Part shown: piece after piece, positions 14,723 to 21,526 of the stretch
How the letters are laid out: the number at the start of each line of letters is the position of its first letter
Position numbering within the stretch: position 1 is the first letter of the stretch
Assembly (NCBI RefSeq): GCF_001591485.1
Contig: NZ_BCUZ01000020.1
Coordinates: 1-34,723, forward strand
Length of the DNA stretch: 34,723 nt
Direction of reading: 5' to 3'
DNA from: Neobacillus fumarioli NBRC 102428
GTDB lineage: Bacteria > Bacillota > Bacilli > Bacillales > Cytobacillaceae
Translations under genes and position numbers: made by a program
The notes under the pieces: generated by a model
Database searches by the model: none
The model's input: only the letters and a program-made list of their open reading frames with translations
What the model was told of the DNA's origin: nothing

Positions 14723-15937
14723 ATGGATGCCTTGGAAATTCTCACAAATCTCGACCATGTTTTCCCTTATTTTCAGCCAATTTTTAGTGCTGATGAACAA
14801 AAAATCATTGCCTATGAGGTATTGGGCAGATACGAAGCAGAGGATGAAATCATTAGTTTAGGGAGTTTTTTTCACGATGAGGAAATTCCTGATGAATATA
14901 AATTTGAAGTTGATATGTTAATTGTAAAAAAAGCATTAGAAAAGGCGATACATCAATTAGATCAGGATGTTAGTATTTTTTTGAATCGAAATGCTGATTT
15001 GTTAATGTATGGAAACGGGGAGCCTTTTTTGCAGGAACTTCTTGAATTTGAGAAAAAAGGTTTTAGCTTACATAGAGTTGTTTTGGAAATATCTGAACGA
15101 AATTATCAAGGTGATTTAGCTCAATTCGATCACCTCCTCCAATATTATCGAACATATGGGATCAAAATTGCCATTTCCAGTATTAATCGCCAGTCTCATT
15201 ATATTGACCGAATTGGACAGCTTAAACCGGACATCATCAATATTAATTTGGAAGCATTGAAGTCAACAGCTGTCGGGACCAATTATCATAATGTCTTATT
15301 TAGTTTATCCCTGCTGGCAAGGAAAATTGGTGCTACCCTTTTATTTGAGAATATTGAGATGAGCTATCAGCTGCAATTTGCTTGGAAAAATGGTGGCCGC
15401 TATTATCAAGGCTATTATTTGCAGCCTCCGGAGCCTGAATTTCTCTCTAGTGATATTCTAAAATCCCGCTTAAAAGAAAAGTTCCGGGATTTTATATCTT
15501 ATGAAAAAAGAAAATTGGAGACTGTTTATCTTACAGCAGAATCTTTTCAAGCTAAAGTTCAGGAAGTTGTGAACAAAAACAAAAGGGCTGGCTATGATGA
15601 ATTGTTTCAATCAATGGCAAAAGAAATGGATCAAATTGCTTTTCGAATGTATATTTGTGATGAAGACGGCTTTCAGAAATCAGCCAACATGTTCAAAGGA
15701 CAAGACGGCTGGTTTATACAAAAAGAATATGAACATAAAAACTGGAGCTGGCGACCTTATTTTCTTGAAAATATTATTAAAATGAGAAATGAACAAAAAG
15801 GAATTTTATCTGATTTATACAGCGATATTGAAACTGGGGAAACAATCCGAACTTTTTCATTCCCAATAAGCGGCAGCGAGTATTTATTTATTGATATTTC
15901 CTATCAATATTTATTCGAACATGATCAGCTTCTGTAA
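14723..15937 (+). CDS. ykuI: YkuI-type EAL-domain protein with degenerate active site
   Basis: A 404-residue protein: EAL domain (about residues 1-245) plus a C-terminal PAS-like domain, as in B. subtilis YkuI, which binds cyclic di-GMP but has shown little or no hydrolysis. Of the EAL catalytic set, E32 (EVLGR), an Asn at 88 or 90, E122, E209 and Q229-G230 remain. The loop equivalent to DDFG/DNIG reads S152-S153-I-N, and the KID motif reads N173-I-N. Both the metal-binding Asp and the catalytic Lys are therefore gone. A phosphodiesterase role is unlikely; ligand sensing is possible. TGGAGGT lies 6 bases before the ATG. The gene heads a rightward block but is followed by a 250-base gap. Confidence 0.9.
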   Translation: MDALEILTNLDHVFPYFQPIFSADEQKIIAYEVLGRYEAEDEIISLGSFFHDEEIPDEYKFEVDMLIVKKALEKAIHQLDQDVSIFLNRNADLLMYGNGEPFLQELLEFEKKGFSLHRVVLEISERNYQGDLAQFDHLLQYYRTYGIKIAISSINRQSHYIDRIGQLKPDIININLEALKSTAVGTNYHNVLFSLSLLARKIGATLLFENIEMSYQLQFAWKNGGRYYQGYYLQPPEPEFLSSDILKSRLKEKFRDFISYEKRKLETVYLTAESFQAKVQEVVNKNKRAGYDELFQSMAKEMDQIAFRMYICDEDGFQKSANMFKGQDGWFIQKEYEHKNWSWRPYFLENIIKMRNEQKGILSDLYSDIETGETIRTFSFPISGSEYLFIDISYQYLFEHDQLL

Positions 15938-16092
15938 GAATGAAATACTATAGCTTAATTTTTGTATCGACGATTTCTCAGGCAGTCTAGGTTTATGGAA
16001 CTGTTTTTTTTAAAACCTTCGAGAGTTTTTACATTTTTGCTTGGACAAATAGAGGGCATTAATTTATTCTTAATATTGGCATGTAAAAGCAA

Positions 16093-16122
16093 TTGATAAA
16101 GGGAATTTTGTTCCAATAGGAT
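16093..16122 (+). promoter_or_regulatory. Weak candidate promoter of ykuJ
   Basis: TTGATA (16093-16098), 18-base spacer, TAGGAT (16117-16122). It is the best pair I see in the 250-base gap between ykuI and ykuJ, which holds nothing else I can support. Confidence 0.3.
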
Positions 16123-16188
16123 AGAAACATGTCAAATGAGAACCCTATGAAGAGATAGATTGTTTGTGTTTGAAAGGAGAAGAAGCCA

Positions 16189-16425
16189 ATGTCACAGCTT
16201 CAAGGTATACTAACAAGATTAAAAAGTCTTCAGGACCAAGCGGCCAGCGGAGAGCCTGCGCAGCGTTATTTTGAGGTGAATGGTGAAAGAAAGTGCCAGG
16301 TAACATTCCATCCAAAAACGGAAACATTTGAATTGGAAGTATACAATGAAAAGGAAAAGCCAAAACGATATCAATTTGACAATATTGATATGATAACAAT
16401 TGAAATTTTCGATTTGATCCAATAG
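16189..16425 (+). CDS. ykuJ: YkuJ-family protein
   Basis: A 78-residue small alpha/beta protein nearly identical in layout to B. subtilis YkuJ: MSQLQGILTRLKSLQ, then RYFEVNGERKCQVTFHP, and an acidic C-terminus DNIDMITIEIFDLIQ. The family structure is known but its function is not. GAAAGGAGAAG lies upstream of the ATG. The genes ykuK and ykzF that follow in B. subtilis are missing here; darB comes next. Confidence 0.92.
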   Translation: MSQLQGILTRLKSLQDQAASGEPAQRYFEVNGERKCQVTFHPKTETFELEVYNEKEKPKRYQFDNIDMITIEIFDLIQ

Positions 16426-16475
16426 AAACATCAGGGCATTTTGAAGTAAAAGGTTACACAGACTTCCGAAAACTA

Positions 16476-16484
16476 TGATAGAAT
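16476..16484 (+). promoter_or_regulatory. Extended -10 promoter of darB
   Basis: TGATAGAAT provides TGn plus TAGAAT. The upstream TTACAC (16454-16459) is 19 bases away, slightly long. Confidence 0.4.
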
Positions 16485-16521
16485 TGAAGCTGTAGAAAAA
16501 CATACAGAGGAGTTTTCGGTA

Positions 16522-16974
16522 ATGATTAATCTTCCCAATGGGGAATTTTTAGACTTGAAAATAAATGAATTAATGATTCCATCCGAACGGGTAGCCCATG
16601 TTCAAATTGGCAATAATCTGGAACATGCATTGCTTGTGTTAACGAAAAGCGGTTATACAGCAATCCCTGTTTTAGATCCGCACTATAAGCTTCATGGGCT
16701 GATCAGCACCCCTATTATTATGGATTCTATTCTGGGTCTCGAAAGAATTGAATTTGAACAACTTGAGCAAAAACATGTAGAAGAAGTCATGAAAAAGACA
16801 ATTCCACGTGTAAAAACGACTGCATCGATCGATGTATGCCTGGAACTACTTATCAATCAACCATTTCTTTGTGTTGAGACAGATGATGAGGTATTTGCAG
16901 GTATTTTGCCAAGAAGTACGGTTCTCGAACGAATTGATAAGATCGTAAAAAGATTTAAACAAATTCAACAGTAA
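16522..16974 (+). CDS. darB: Cyclic di-AMP-binding CBS protein DarB
   Basis: A 150-residue protein of two CBS domains (about residues 15-75 and 85-145), matching B. subtilis DarB (YkuL), which binds c-di-AMP and in the apo form stimulates the stringent-response enzyme Rel and pyruvate carboxylase. The distinctive stretch VAHVQIGNNLEHALLVLT followed by GYTAIPVLDP is conserved. GAGGAG lies about 10 bases before the ATG. A terminator follows, separating it from ccpC. Confidence 0.93.
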   Translation: MINLPNGEFLDLKINELMIPSERVAHVQIGNNLEHALLVLTKSGYTAIPVLDPHYKLHGLISTPIIMDSILGLERIEFEQLEQKHVEEVMKKTIPRVKTTASIDVCLELLINQPFLCVETDDEVFAGILPRSTVLERIDKIVKRFKQIQQ

Positions 16975-16979
16975 TTTCT

Positions 16980-17007
16980 GGCTCCCTTTAGGGGGCTATA
17001 TTTTTTA
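16980..17007 (+). terminator. Terminator between darB and ccpC
   Basis: GCTCCC (16981-16986) and GGGGGC (16991-16996) around TTTA with one wobble pair, followed by a T-rich run. The ccpC ribosome binding site AGGGTGG follows directly, so any separate ccpC promoter would have to lie within darB. Confidence 0.7.
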
Positions 17008-17017
17008 GGGTGGTTTT

Positions 17018-17899
17018 ATGTCTTCATTATCAGAGTTTCAATTATTATCTGTGCTTGCTCAAGAAATGAATATGCGTAAAGCTTCAGAGAGGTTGTTTGT
17101 GTCTCAGCCTGCACTTTCACAACGCCTTCAGACAATCGAGAAAGAATGGGGAACGAAATTATTTATCCGCTCTCAAAAAGGGCTTTGTTTGACCCCGGCA
17201 GGAGAGGTGGTCATTGATTTTGTCAATGAAGTTTTAACGAAGCAGGAAAAGGTTCGGGAAATGATCTATTCGTTAAAAGAAGGAGTTTCTGGAACTTTAA
17301 AAATTGCTGTTGCTTCCATCGTAGGTCAAAACTGGCTTCCCGAAGTGCTGAAGAATTATATTGATAAGTATCCGCAAGTAAAGATATCGCTTGTAACAGG
17401 ATGGAGCAGTGAGATCTTAAAATCCTTATATGACGATCATGTACATATCGGAATAATCCGCGGTACGCCGGATTGGAAGGGAAGGAAGCTTCATTTATTT
17501 CATGATCCGCTTTATTTGGTAGACAGGGAAATTGACAGCCCAGAAAAAGTTTTTCATACAGAGCGTCCGTTTATTCAGTTTAAAAGTGATTCCAATTATT
17601 ATCAGGTTATCCAAGATTGGTGGATCCGCAACTTTAAAACCTCTCCAAAACGGACGGTGGTTGTGGATCAAATTGAGACATGTAAGCAAATGGTCTTCAA
17701 TGGGATTGGTTATGCTATCTTGCCCAAAATTACTTTAACAAAAGCGGGGAAAGAGATCTTTAAAATTCCGCTGTTAGATGAAAATAATGAACCGCTCCAA
17801 CGGGATACATGGCTATTAGGTTATGAAACAGCATTTCAATTAAAGCAAGTGAAAGCCTTTGTTGATGTAGTAAAGGAATATCTTTTAGAATCTGTTTAG
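17018..17899 (+). CDS. ccpC: LysR-type regulator CcpC
   Basis: A 293-residue LysR-family protein. The N-terminal winged helix-turn-helix (about residues 5-65) contains MRKASERLFVSQPALSQRL, followed by an inducer-binding domain of two alpha/beta lobes. Position after darB and length match B. subtilis CcpC, the citrate-responsive repressor of citrate synthase and aconitase genes. The start ATG has AGGGTGG 4-10 bases upstream. A T run after the stop has only a weak stem. In B. subtilis, flavodoxin genes (ykuN, ykuO, ykuP) lie between ccpC and dapH; they are absent here. Confidence 0.9.
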   Translation: MSSLSEFQLLSVLAQEMNMRKASERLFVSQPALSQRLQTIEKEWGTKLFIRSQKGLCLTPAGEVVIDFVNEVLTKQEKVREMIYSLKEGVSGTLKIAVASIVGQNWLPEVLKNYIDKYPQVKISLVTGWSSEILKSLYDDHVHIGIIRGTPDWKGRKLHLFHDPLYLVDREIDSPEKVFHTERPFIQFKSDSNYYQVIQDWWIRNFKTSPKRTVVVDQIETCKQMVFNGIGYAILPKITLTKAGKEIFKIPLLDENNEPLQRDTWLLGYETAFQLKQVKAFVDVVKEYLLESV

Positions 17900-17975
17900 C
17901 AGGCGTTTTTTTTCTTGTCTTCATTAAGGTTGTTTGTTAAAGTATTTTTTAGTATGGAAATAGAGGTGGATATGG

Positions 17976-18686
17976 ATGAAAATGATGGATGCACATGAAA
18001 TAATTGCATTTATTCAAAATAGCAAAAAGTCAACTCCAGTTAAAGTGTATGTAAAAGGTGATTTGGCTGATATCAACTTTGGAGAAAATGCAAAAGCATT
18101 TATTAACGGAACTGCTGGGGTTGTTTTTGGCGAATGGCAGGAAATACAAACAGCAATTGAAGAAAATAAAGAAAAAATTGAAGATTATGTAATTGAAGAT
18201 GACCGCCGTAATTCAGCGATTCCGCTGTTGGATATTAAAAATATTAATGCACGTATAGAGCCGGGTGCCATTATCCGCGACCAAGTGGAAATTGGTGATC
18301 ATGCTGTCATTATGATGGGTGCTGTTATTAATATCGGTGCTGTTATCGGTGAAAAAACAATGATTGATATGGGTGCTGTGCTTGGCGGCAGAGCAACAGT
18401 GGGGAAAAATTGCCACATTGGGGCTGGAGCTGTGCTGGCAGGTGTGATTGAACCTCCATCAGCAAAACCTGTGATTGTAGAGGACGATGTATTGATTGGA
18501 GCAAACGCTGTTGTATTAGAAGGGGTAACGATCGGTAAAGGCGCAGTTGTTGCCGCAGGTGCAATTGTTACACAAGACGTAGCACCATACACAGTAGTTG
18601 CCGGCGCTCCAGCAAGAAAAATTAAAGACATTGACGAAAAAACAAAATCCAAAACGGAAATTATGCAGGAATTACGTCAACTATAA
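17976..18686 (+). CDS. dapH: 2,3,4,5-tetrahydropyridine-2,6-dicarboxylate N-acetyltransferase DapH
   Basis: Acetyl-CoA-dependent enzyme of the acetylated lysine/meso-diaminopimelate branch. At 236 residues it is the standard length. It has an N-terminal helical domain, then a left-handed beta helix of hexapeptide repeats from about residue 88 ([20 protein letters not shown]), and closes with [18 protein letters not shown]. The start ATG at 17976 is 6 bases after GAGGTGG. A terminator and a dispersed repeat separate it from dapL, so the two are not simply one transcript. Confidence 0.96.
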   Translation: MKMMDAHEIIAFIQNSKKSTPVKVYVKGDLADINFGENAKAFINGTAGVVFGEWQEIQTAIEENKEKIEDYVIEDDRRNSAIPLLDIKNINARIEPGAIIRDQVEIGDHAVIMMGAVINIGAVIGEKTMIDMGAVLGGRATVGKNCHIGAGAVLAGVIEPPSAKPVIVEDDVLIGANAVVLEGVTIGKGAVVAAGAIVTQDVAPYTVVAGAPARKIKDIDEKTKSKTEIMQELRQL

Positions 18687-18696
18687 AAACCTAAAA

Positions 18697-18724
18697 AAGC
18701 GTGGAGTATTCCACGCTTCTTTTG
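18697..18724 (+). terminator. Terminator after dapH
   Basis: AAGCGTGGA (18697-18705), loop GTAT, TCCACGCTT (18710-18718), followed by a T-rich stretch. Confidence 0.82.
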
Positions 18725-18746
18725 TAAAGAGTAAAGAAATTTTGAC

Positions 18747-18870
18747 TTCGAAAATTGTCTAGTTCCAGGCGCAAGCGCATTAAGGGGGACTAATCTCTGT
18801 CTTCGCTCCGTTTGCCAGTCGACCATTCTCCCTATATCGCCGCTAGGCAAAAAGCATGTAGCTTTTCTTA
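18747..18870 (+). repeat. Dispersed repeat between dapH and dapL
   Basis: It starts with TTCGAAAATTGTC and AGTTCCAGGCGC, contains TCGCCGCTA near its right end and finishes with CTTTTCTTA. The same three blocks in the same order occur at 31911-32042, with a different interior. It reads into the dapL ribosome binding site and artificially extends the dapL reading frame upstream by 25 codons. Confidence 0.6.
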
Positions 18871-18886
18871 TAAAGGAGTGATTTCA

Positions 18887-20011
18887 ATGAATTCCCTTAT
18901 TCAAATTCGACGGGATCTGCACCAAATTCCGGAATTAGGATTTCAGGAATTTAAGACACAAGCCTATTTACTTCAGTATATACAGTCTTTGCCGCAAGAA
19001 CGAATCTCAATAAAGAAATGGAAAACCGGCTTGCTTGTAATGATTCATGGATTAAATCCAGCAAAAACATTGGGCTATAGAACAGATATTGATGGGTTGC
19101 CGATTAAAGAGGAAACAGGTTTGCCGTTTTCTTCTAAACATGAATTATGCATGCACGCCTGCGGCCATGATTTTCATATGACCATAGCGCTTGGAATCTT
19201 GACACATTTTGTTCAAAACCCTATAAATGATAACTTATTATTTATTTTTCAGCCAGCAGAGGAAGGACCGGGTGGTGCAGAACCGATGCTCCATTCACCG
19301 GAAATGAATGAATGGCTGCCGGATATGGTTTTTGCACTCCATATTGCACCGGAATATCCTGTTGGAACCATTGCCATTAAAGAAGGGATATTATTTGCCA
19401 ATACTTCAGAACTGTTTATTGACTTAAAAGGTAAAGGCGGCCATGCGGCATACCCACACCAAACGAATGATATGGTTGTAGCCGCTTGTTGGCTGGTCAC
19501 TCAGTTGCAATCTATTGTTTCTAGAAATATTAATCCATTAGACAGTGCGGTTATTACCATCGGAAAAATAACTGGAGGAACTGTGCAAAATATTATTGCT
19601 GAAACGGCTAGATTGGAAGGAACAATCCGTACCTTATCATCTGAAGTAATGGAAAAGGTAAAACAGCGGATTGAGGCATTGGTAAACGGAATTAGAGAAG
19701 GGTTCCAATGTGAAGCCGTTATTGATTATGGTTCTATGTACCATCAAGTATATAATACGGAGACGGTGACAAGAGAATTTATCGAATTTATGAGGCAGGA
19801 TCCTAAAGTAAATGTGATTGAATGCACAGAAGCGATGACAGGTGAAGATTTCGGTTATATGCTAAAGGAAATACCCGGCTTTATGTTCTGGCTCGGCGTA
19901 GATTCACCGTTTGGTTTGCACCATGCTAAGTTATCGCCGAATGAAGCTGCAATTGATGTAGCAGTTCATGTTATGACCAATTATTTAACGTTTAAAGGAA
20001 ATCAGAGATAG
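18887..20011 (+). CDS. dapL: N-acetyldiaminopimelate deacetylase DapL
   Basis: M20 metallopeptidase-family amidohydrolase of 374 residues that removes the acetyl group from N-acetyl-LL-diaminopimelate. Recognisable elements are TDIDGLP, the metal ligand segment [16 protein letters not shown], the HIAPE histidine, the dimerisation-domain histidine in [11 protein letters not shown] and the C-terminal LHHAKLSP. The ATG at 18887 is set by AAAGGAGTGAT at 18872-18882. An upstream in-frame ATG at 18812 lies in the dispersed repeat. In B. subtilis the gene (ykuR) also follows dapH. Confidence 0.95.
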   Translation: MNSLIQIRRDLHQIPELGFQEFKTQAYLLQYIQSLPQERISIKKWKTGLLVMIHGLNPAKTLGYRTDIDGLPIKEETGLPFSSKHELCMHACGHDFHMTIALGILTHFVQNPINDNLLFIFQPAEEGPGGAEPMLHSPEMNEWLPDMVFALHIAPEYPVGTIAIKEGILFANTSELFIDLKGKGGHAAYPHQTNDMVVAACWLVTQLQSIVSRNINPLDSAVITIGKITGGTVQNIIAETARLEGTIRTLSSEVMEKVKQRIEALVNGIREGFQCEAVIDYGSMYHQVYNTETVTREFIEFMRQDPKVNVIECTEAMTGEDFGYMLKEIPGFMFWLGVDSPFGLHHAKLSPNEAAIDVAVHVMTNYLTFKGNQR

Positions 20012-20135
20012 CAATTCATTTTATTTTGTCCCATTGGTTCAATATGCTAAAATGGTGGTGGATAAAGGGATAAATGTTGCATTTTGCCGTTTATTCCCGT
20101 ATGAAAAGGGAAACCTTATTAAAGGGATCAATCAT

Positions 20136-20171
20136 AATTATAATTAATACTTATTTAAATTAATTATAATT
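20136..20171 (+). repeat. 13-bp perfect inverted repeat upstream of ahpA
   Basis: AATTATAATTAAT (20136-20148) and its exact reverse complement (20159-20171), 10-base centre. It ends 5 bases before the -35 box, a position suited to an operator. It does not fit the PerR 7-1-7 consensus. Confidence 0.6.
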
Positions 20172-20176
20172 TAATA

Positions 20177-20205
20177 TTGACTATTAATAAGGGTTGTTCT
20201 ATAAT
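20177..20205 (+). promoter_or_regulatory. Strong sigma-A promoter of ahpA
   Basis: TTGACT (20177-20182), 17-base spacer, perfect TATAAT (20200-20205). It predicts a leader of about 60 bases. Confidence 0.82.
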
Positions 20206-20273
20206 GAAAATGTGAAGGATAGCAATATAACTTGCTATAAATTTTTTACAAAAAATTAATGGAGGGATTTCGA

Positions 20274-20822
20274 ATGCCAGAACGTATGGTAGGTAAACAA
20301 GCTCCACGCTTTGTTATGGATGCTGTAATGCCAAATAAAGAATTTGGGAAAGTTAGTCTTGAAGATAACATGAAAAATGATAAATGGACAGTATTGTTCT
20401 TCTATCCAATGGACTTTACTTTTGTCTGCCCGACAGAAATTGTGGCTCTTTCTGATCGTTATGATGAGTTTGCTGATTTGGATGCTGAAGTAATTGGTGT
20501 TTCCACTGATACCATTCATACTCACCTTGCTTGGATCAACACAGATCGTAAAGACAACGGTCTTGGCCAATTAAAATATCCGCTGGCTGCAGATACAAAC
20601 CATGTTGTAGCACGCGATTACGGTGTTTTAATTGAAGAGGAAGGTATTGCACTTCGCGGTTTATTTATCATCAACCCTGAAGGCGAATTAATGTATCAAG
20701 TTGTACATCATAACAATATCGGCCGTGAAGTAGACGAAGTGTTACGCGTGCTTCAAGCCCTGCAAACTGGCGGTCTTTGCCCTGCCAACTGGAAGCCAGG
20801 ACAGGCTACCTTGAATGTGTAA
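20274..20822 (+). CDS. ahpA: 2-Cys peroxiredoxin AhpA (YkuU)
   Basis: Typical 2-Cys peroxiredoxin of 182 residues reducing hydrogen and organic peroxides. The peroxidatic C52 is in DFTFVCPTEI and the resolving C169 in GGLCPANWKPG. The gene and its neighbour ykuV are paired as in B. subtilis, where AhpA is a peroxidase expressed mainly in biofilm or transition-state cells. The ATG at 20274 follows GGAGGG (20261-20266) by 7 bases. The in-frame ATG at 20259 overlaps the binding site and is rejected. A strong terminator separates ahpA from ykuV. Confidence 0.95.
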   Translation: MPERMVGKQAPRFVMDAVMPNKEFGKVSLEDNMKNDKWTVLFFYPMDFTFVCPTEIVALSDRYDEFADLDAEVIGVSTDTIHTHLAWINTDRKDNGLGQLKYPLAADTNHVVARDYGVLIEEEGIALRGLFIINPEGELMYQVVHHNNIGREVDEVLRVLQALQTGGLCPANWKPGQATLNV

Positions 20823-20831
20823 TTTCTAAAT

Positions 20832-20863
20832 AGACCTAACATTCGAGTGTTAGGTCTTTTTTT
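20832..20863 (+). terminator. Terminator between ahpA and ykuV
   Basis: A perfect 10-bp stem AGACCTAACA/TGTTAGGTCT with loop TTCGAG, followed by T. AAAAGGAGG of ykuV follows directly, so ykuV expression would depend on read-through or an unseen promoter. Confidence 0.88.
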
Positions 20864-20881
20864 AAAAGGAGGTATCTTAGA

Positions 20882-21337
20882 ATGAAGCTGCGTGAACCTA
20901 TGCCGGAGTTAAAAGGCGCGACAGAATGGTTAAATGGTCAGGTAACAAGGGATGAATTGGTTGGTGAAAAGCCGACATTAATTCATTTCTGGTCCATTAG
21001 CTGCCACTTATGTAAAGAAGCAATGCCTCAGGTTAATCAATTTCGTGATCAATATAAGGATAAATTAAATGTCGTGGCTGTACATATGCCGCGGTCAGAA
21101 AATGATTTAGATATTGAAGAAATCAAAAAAGTAGCTAACGAGCATGGAATTACCCAGCCAATCTTTGTTGACAGTGAACATAAATTAACGGATGCTTTTG
21201 AAAATCAATATGTTCCTGCCTACTATGTATTTGATAAAGATGGAAAACTAAGACACTTCCAAGCAGGTGGAAGCGGTATGAAAATGCTTGAAAAGCGTGT
21301 TAATCGTGTTTTAGATGAAATGGAAAAAGCAGAATAA
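20882..21337 (+). CDS. ykuV: Thiol-disulfide oxidoreductase YkuV
   Basis: Thioredoxin-like protein of 151 residues with the unusual active site C41-H-L-C44 in SISCHLCKEAMPQ, the same as in B. subtilis YkuV, whose structure is known. It has no signal peptide, so it is cytoplasmic. It probably recycles or cooperates with the peroxiredoxin encoded just upstream. AAAAGGAGG lies about 8 bases before the ATG. Confidence 0.93.
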   Translation: MKLREPMPELKGATEWLNGQVTRDELVGEKPTLIHFWSISCHLCKEAMPQVNQFRDQYKDKLNVVAVHMPRSENDLDIEEIKKVANEHGITQPIFVDSEHKLTDAFENQYVPAYYVFDKDGKLRHFQAGGSGMKMLEKRVNRVLDEMEKAE

Positions 21338-21349
21338 CTGATTACCTTT

Positions 21350-21380
21350 AAACTGTCCGTAAAGAATAGGACAGTTTTTT
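21350..21380 (+). terminator. Terminator after ykuV
   Basis: AAACTGTCC (21350-21358) pairs with GGACAGTTT (21369-21377), followed by T. Confidence 0.85.
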
Positions 21381-21420
21381 CTATTGGAAAAAAGCATGGG
21401 AACACTTCTTTACAAAAAAA

Positions 21421-21492
21421 GAAATGATGAAAGCGAATGATGTTCTAATCGTAATTGGTAGCGATCAAGATAAGAAAAGGTTTATGGCATAA
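21421..21492 (+). pseudogene. Relic of the 3' end of ktrC (potassium channel gating subunit)
   Basis: About 22 codons ending in TAA read EMMKANDVLIVIGSDQDKK then RFMA. This fits the last segment of KtrC/KtrA RCK-type subunits (B. subtilis KtrC has EDILIVIGSVTDISRFEKR). In B. subtilis ktrC (ykqB) is the gene beside rnjA (ykqC), exactly where the relic lies. Everything upstream of the final beta strand is missing and there is no binding site. The original stop is one or two codons early. The match is short, so synteny carries much of the weight. Confidence 0.65.
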
Positions 21493-21493
21493 G

Positions 21494-21524
21494 AAAAAGA
21501 GAAGCAATTGTTGCTTCTCTTTTT
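21494..21524. terminator. Bidirectional terminator between ktrC relic and rnjA
   Basis: AAAAAGAGAAGCAA (21494-21507) pairs perfectly with TTGCTTCTCTTTTT (21511-21524). It serves rnjA on the minus strand; on the plus strand it is probably the surviving ktrC terminator. Confidence 0.85.
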
Positions 21525-21526
21525 AC

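Noticed and set aside
18299-18652. Long minus-strand frame opposite dapH
   Set aside because: The regular hexapeptide-repeat codons of dapH leave the opposite strand open; low-complexity product and no start signals.
20134-20148. PerR or Fur box upstream of ahpA
   Set aside because: The 7-1-7 alignment has several mismatches on the right side; the larger 13-bp palindrome explains the symmetry better.
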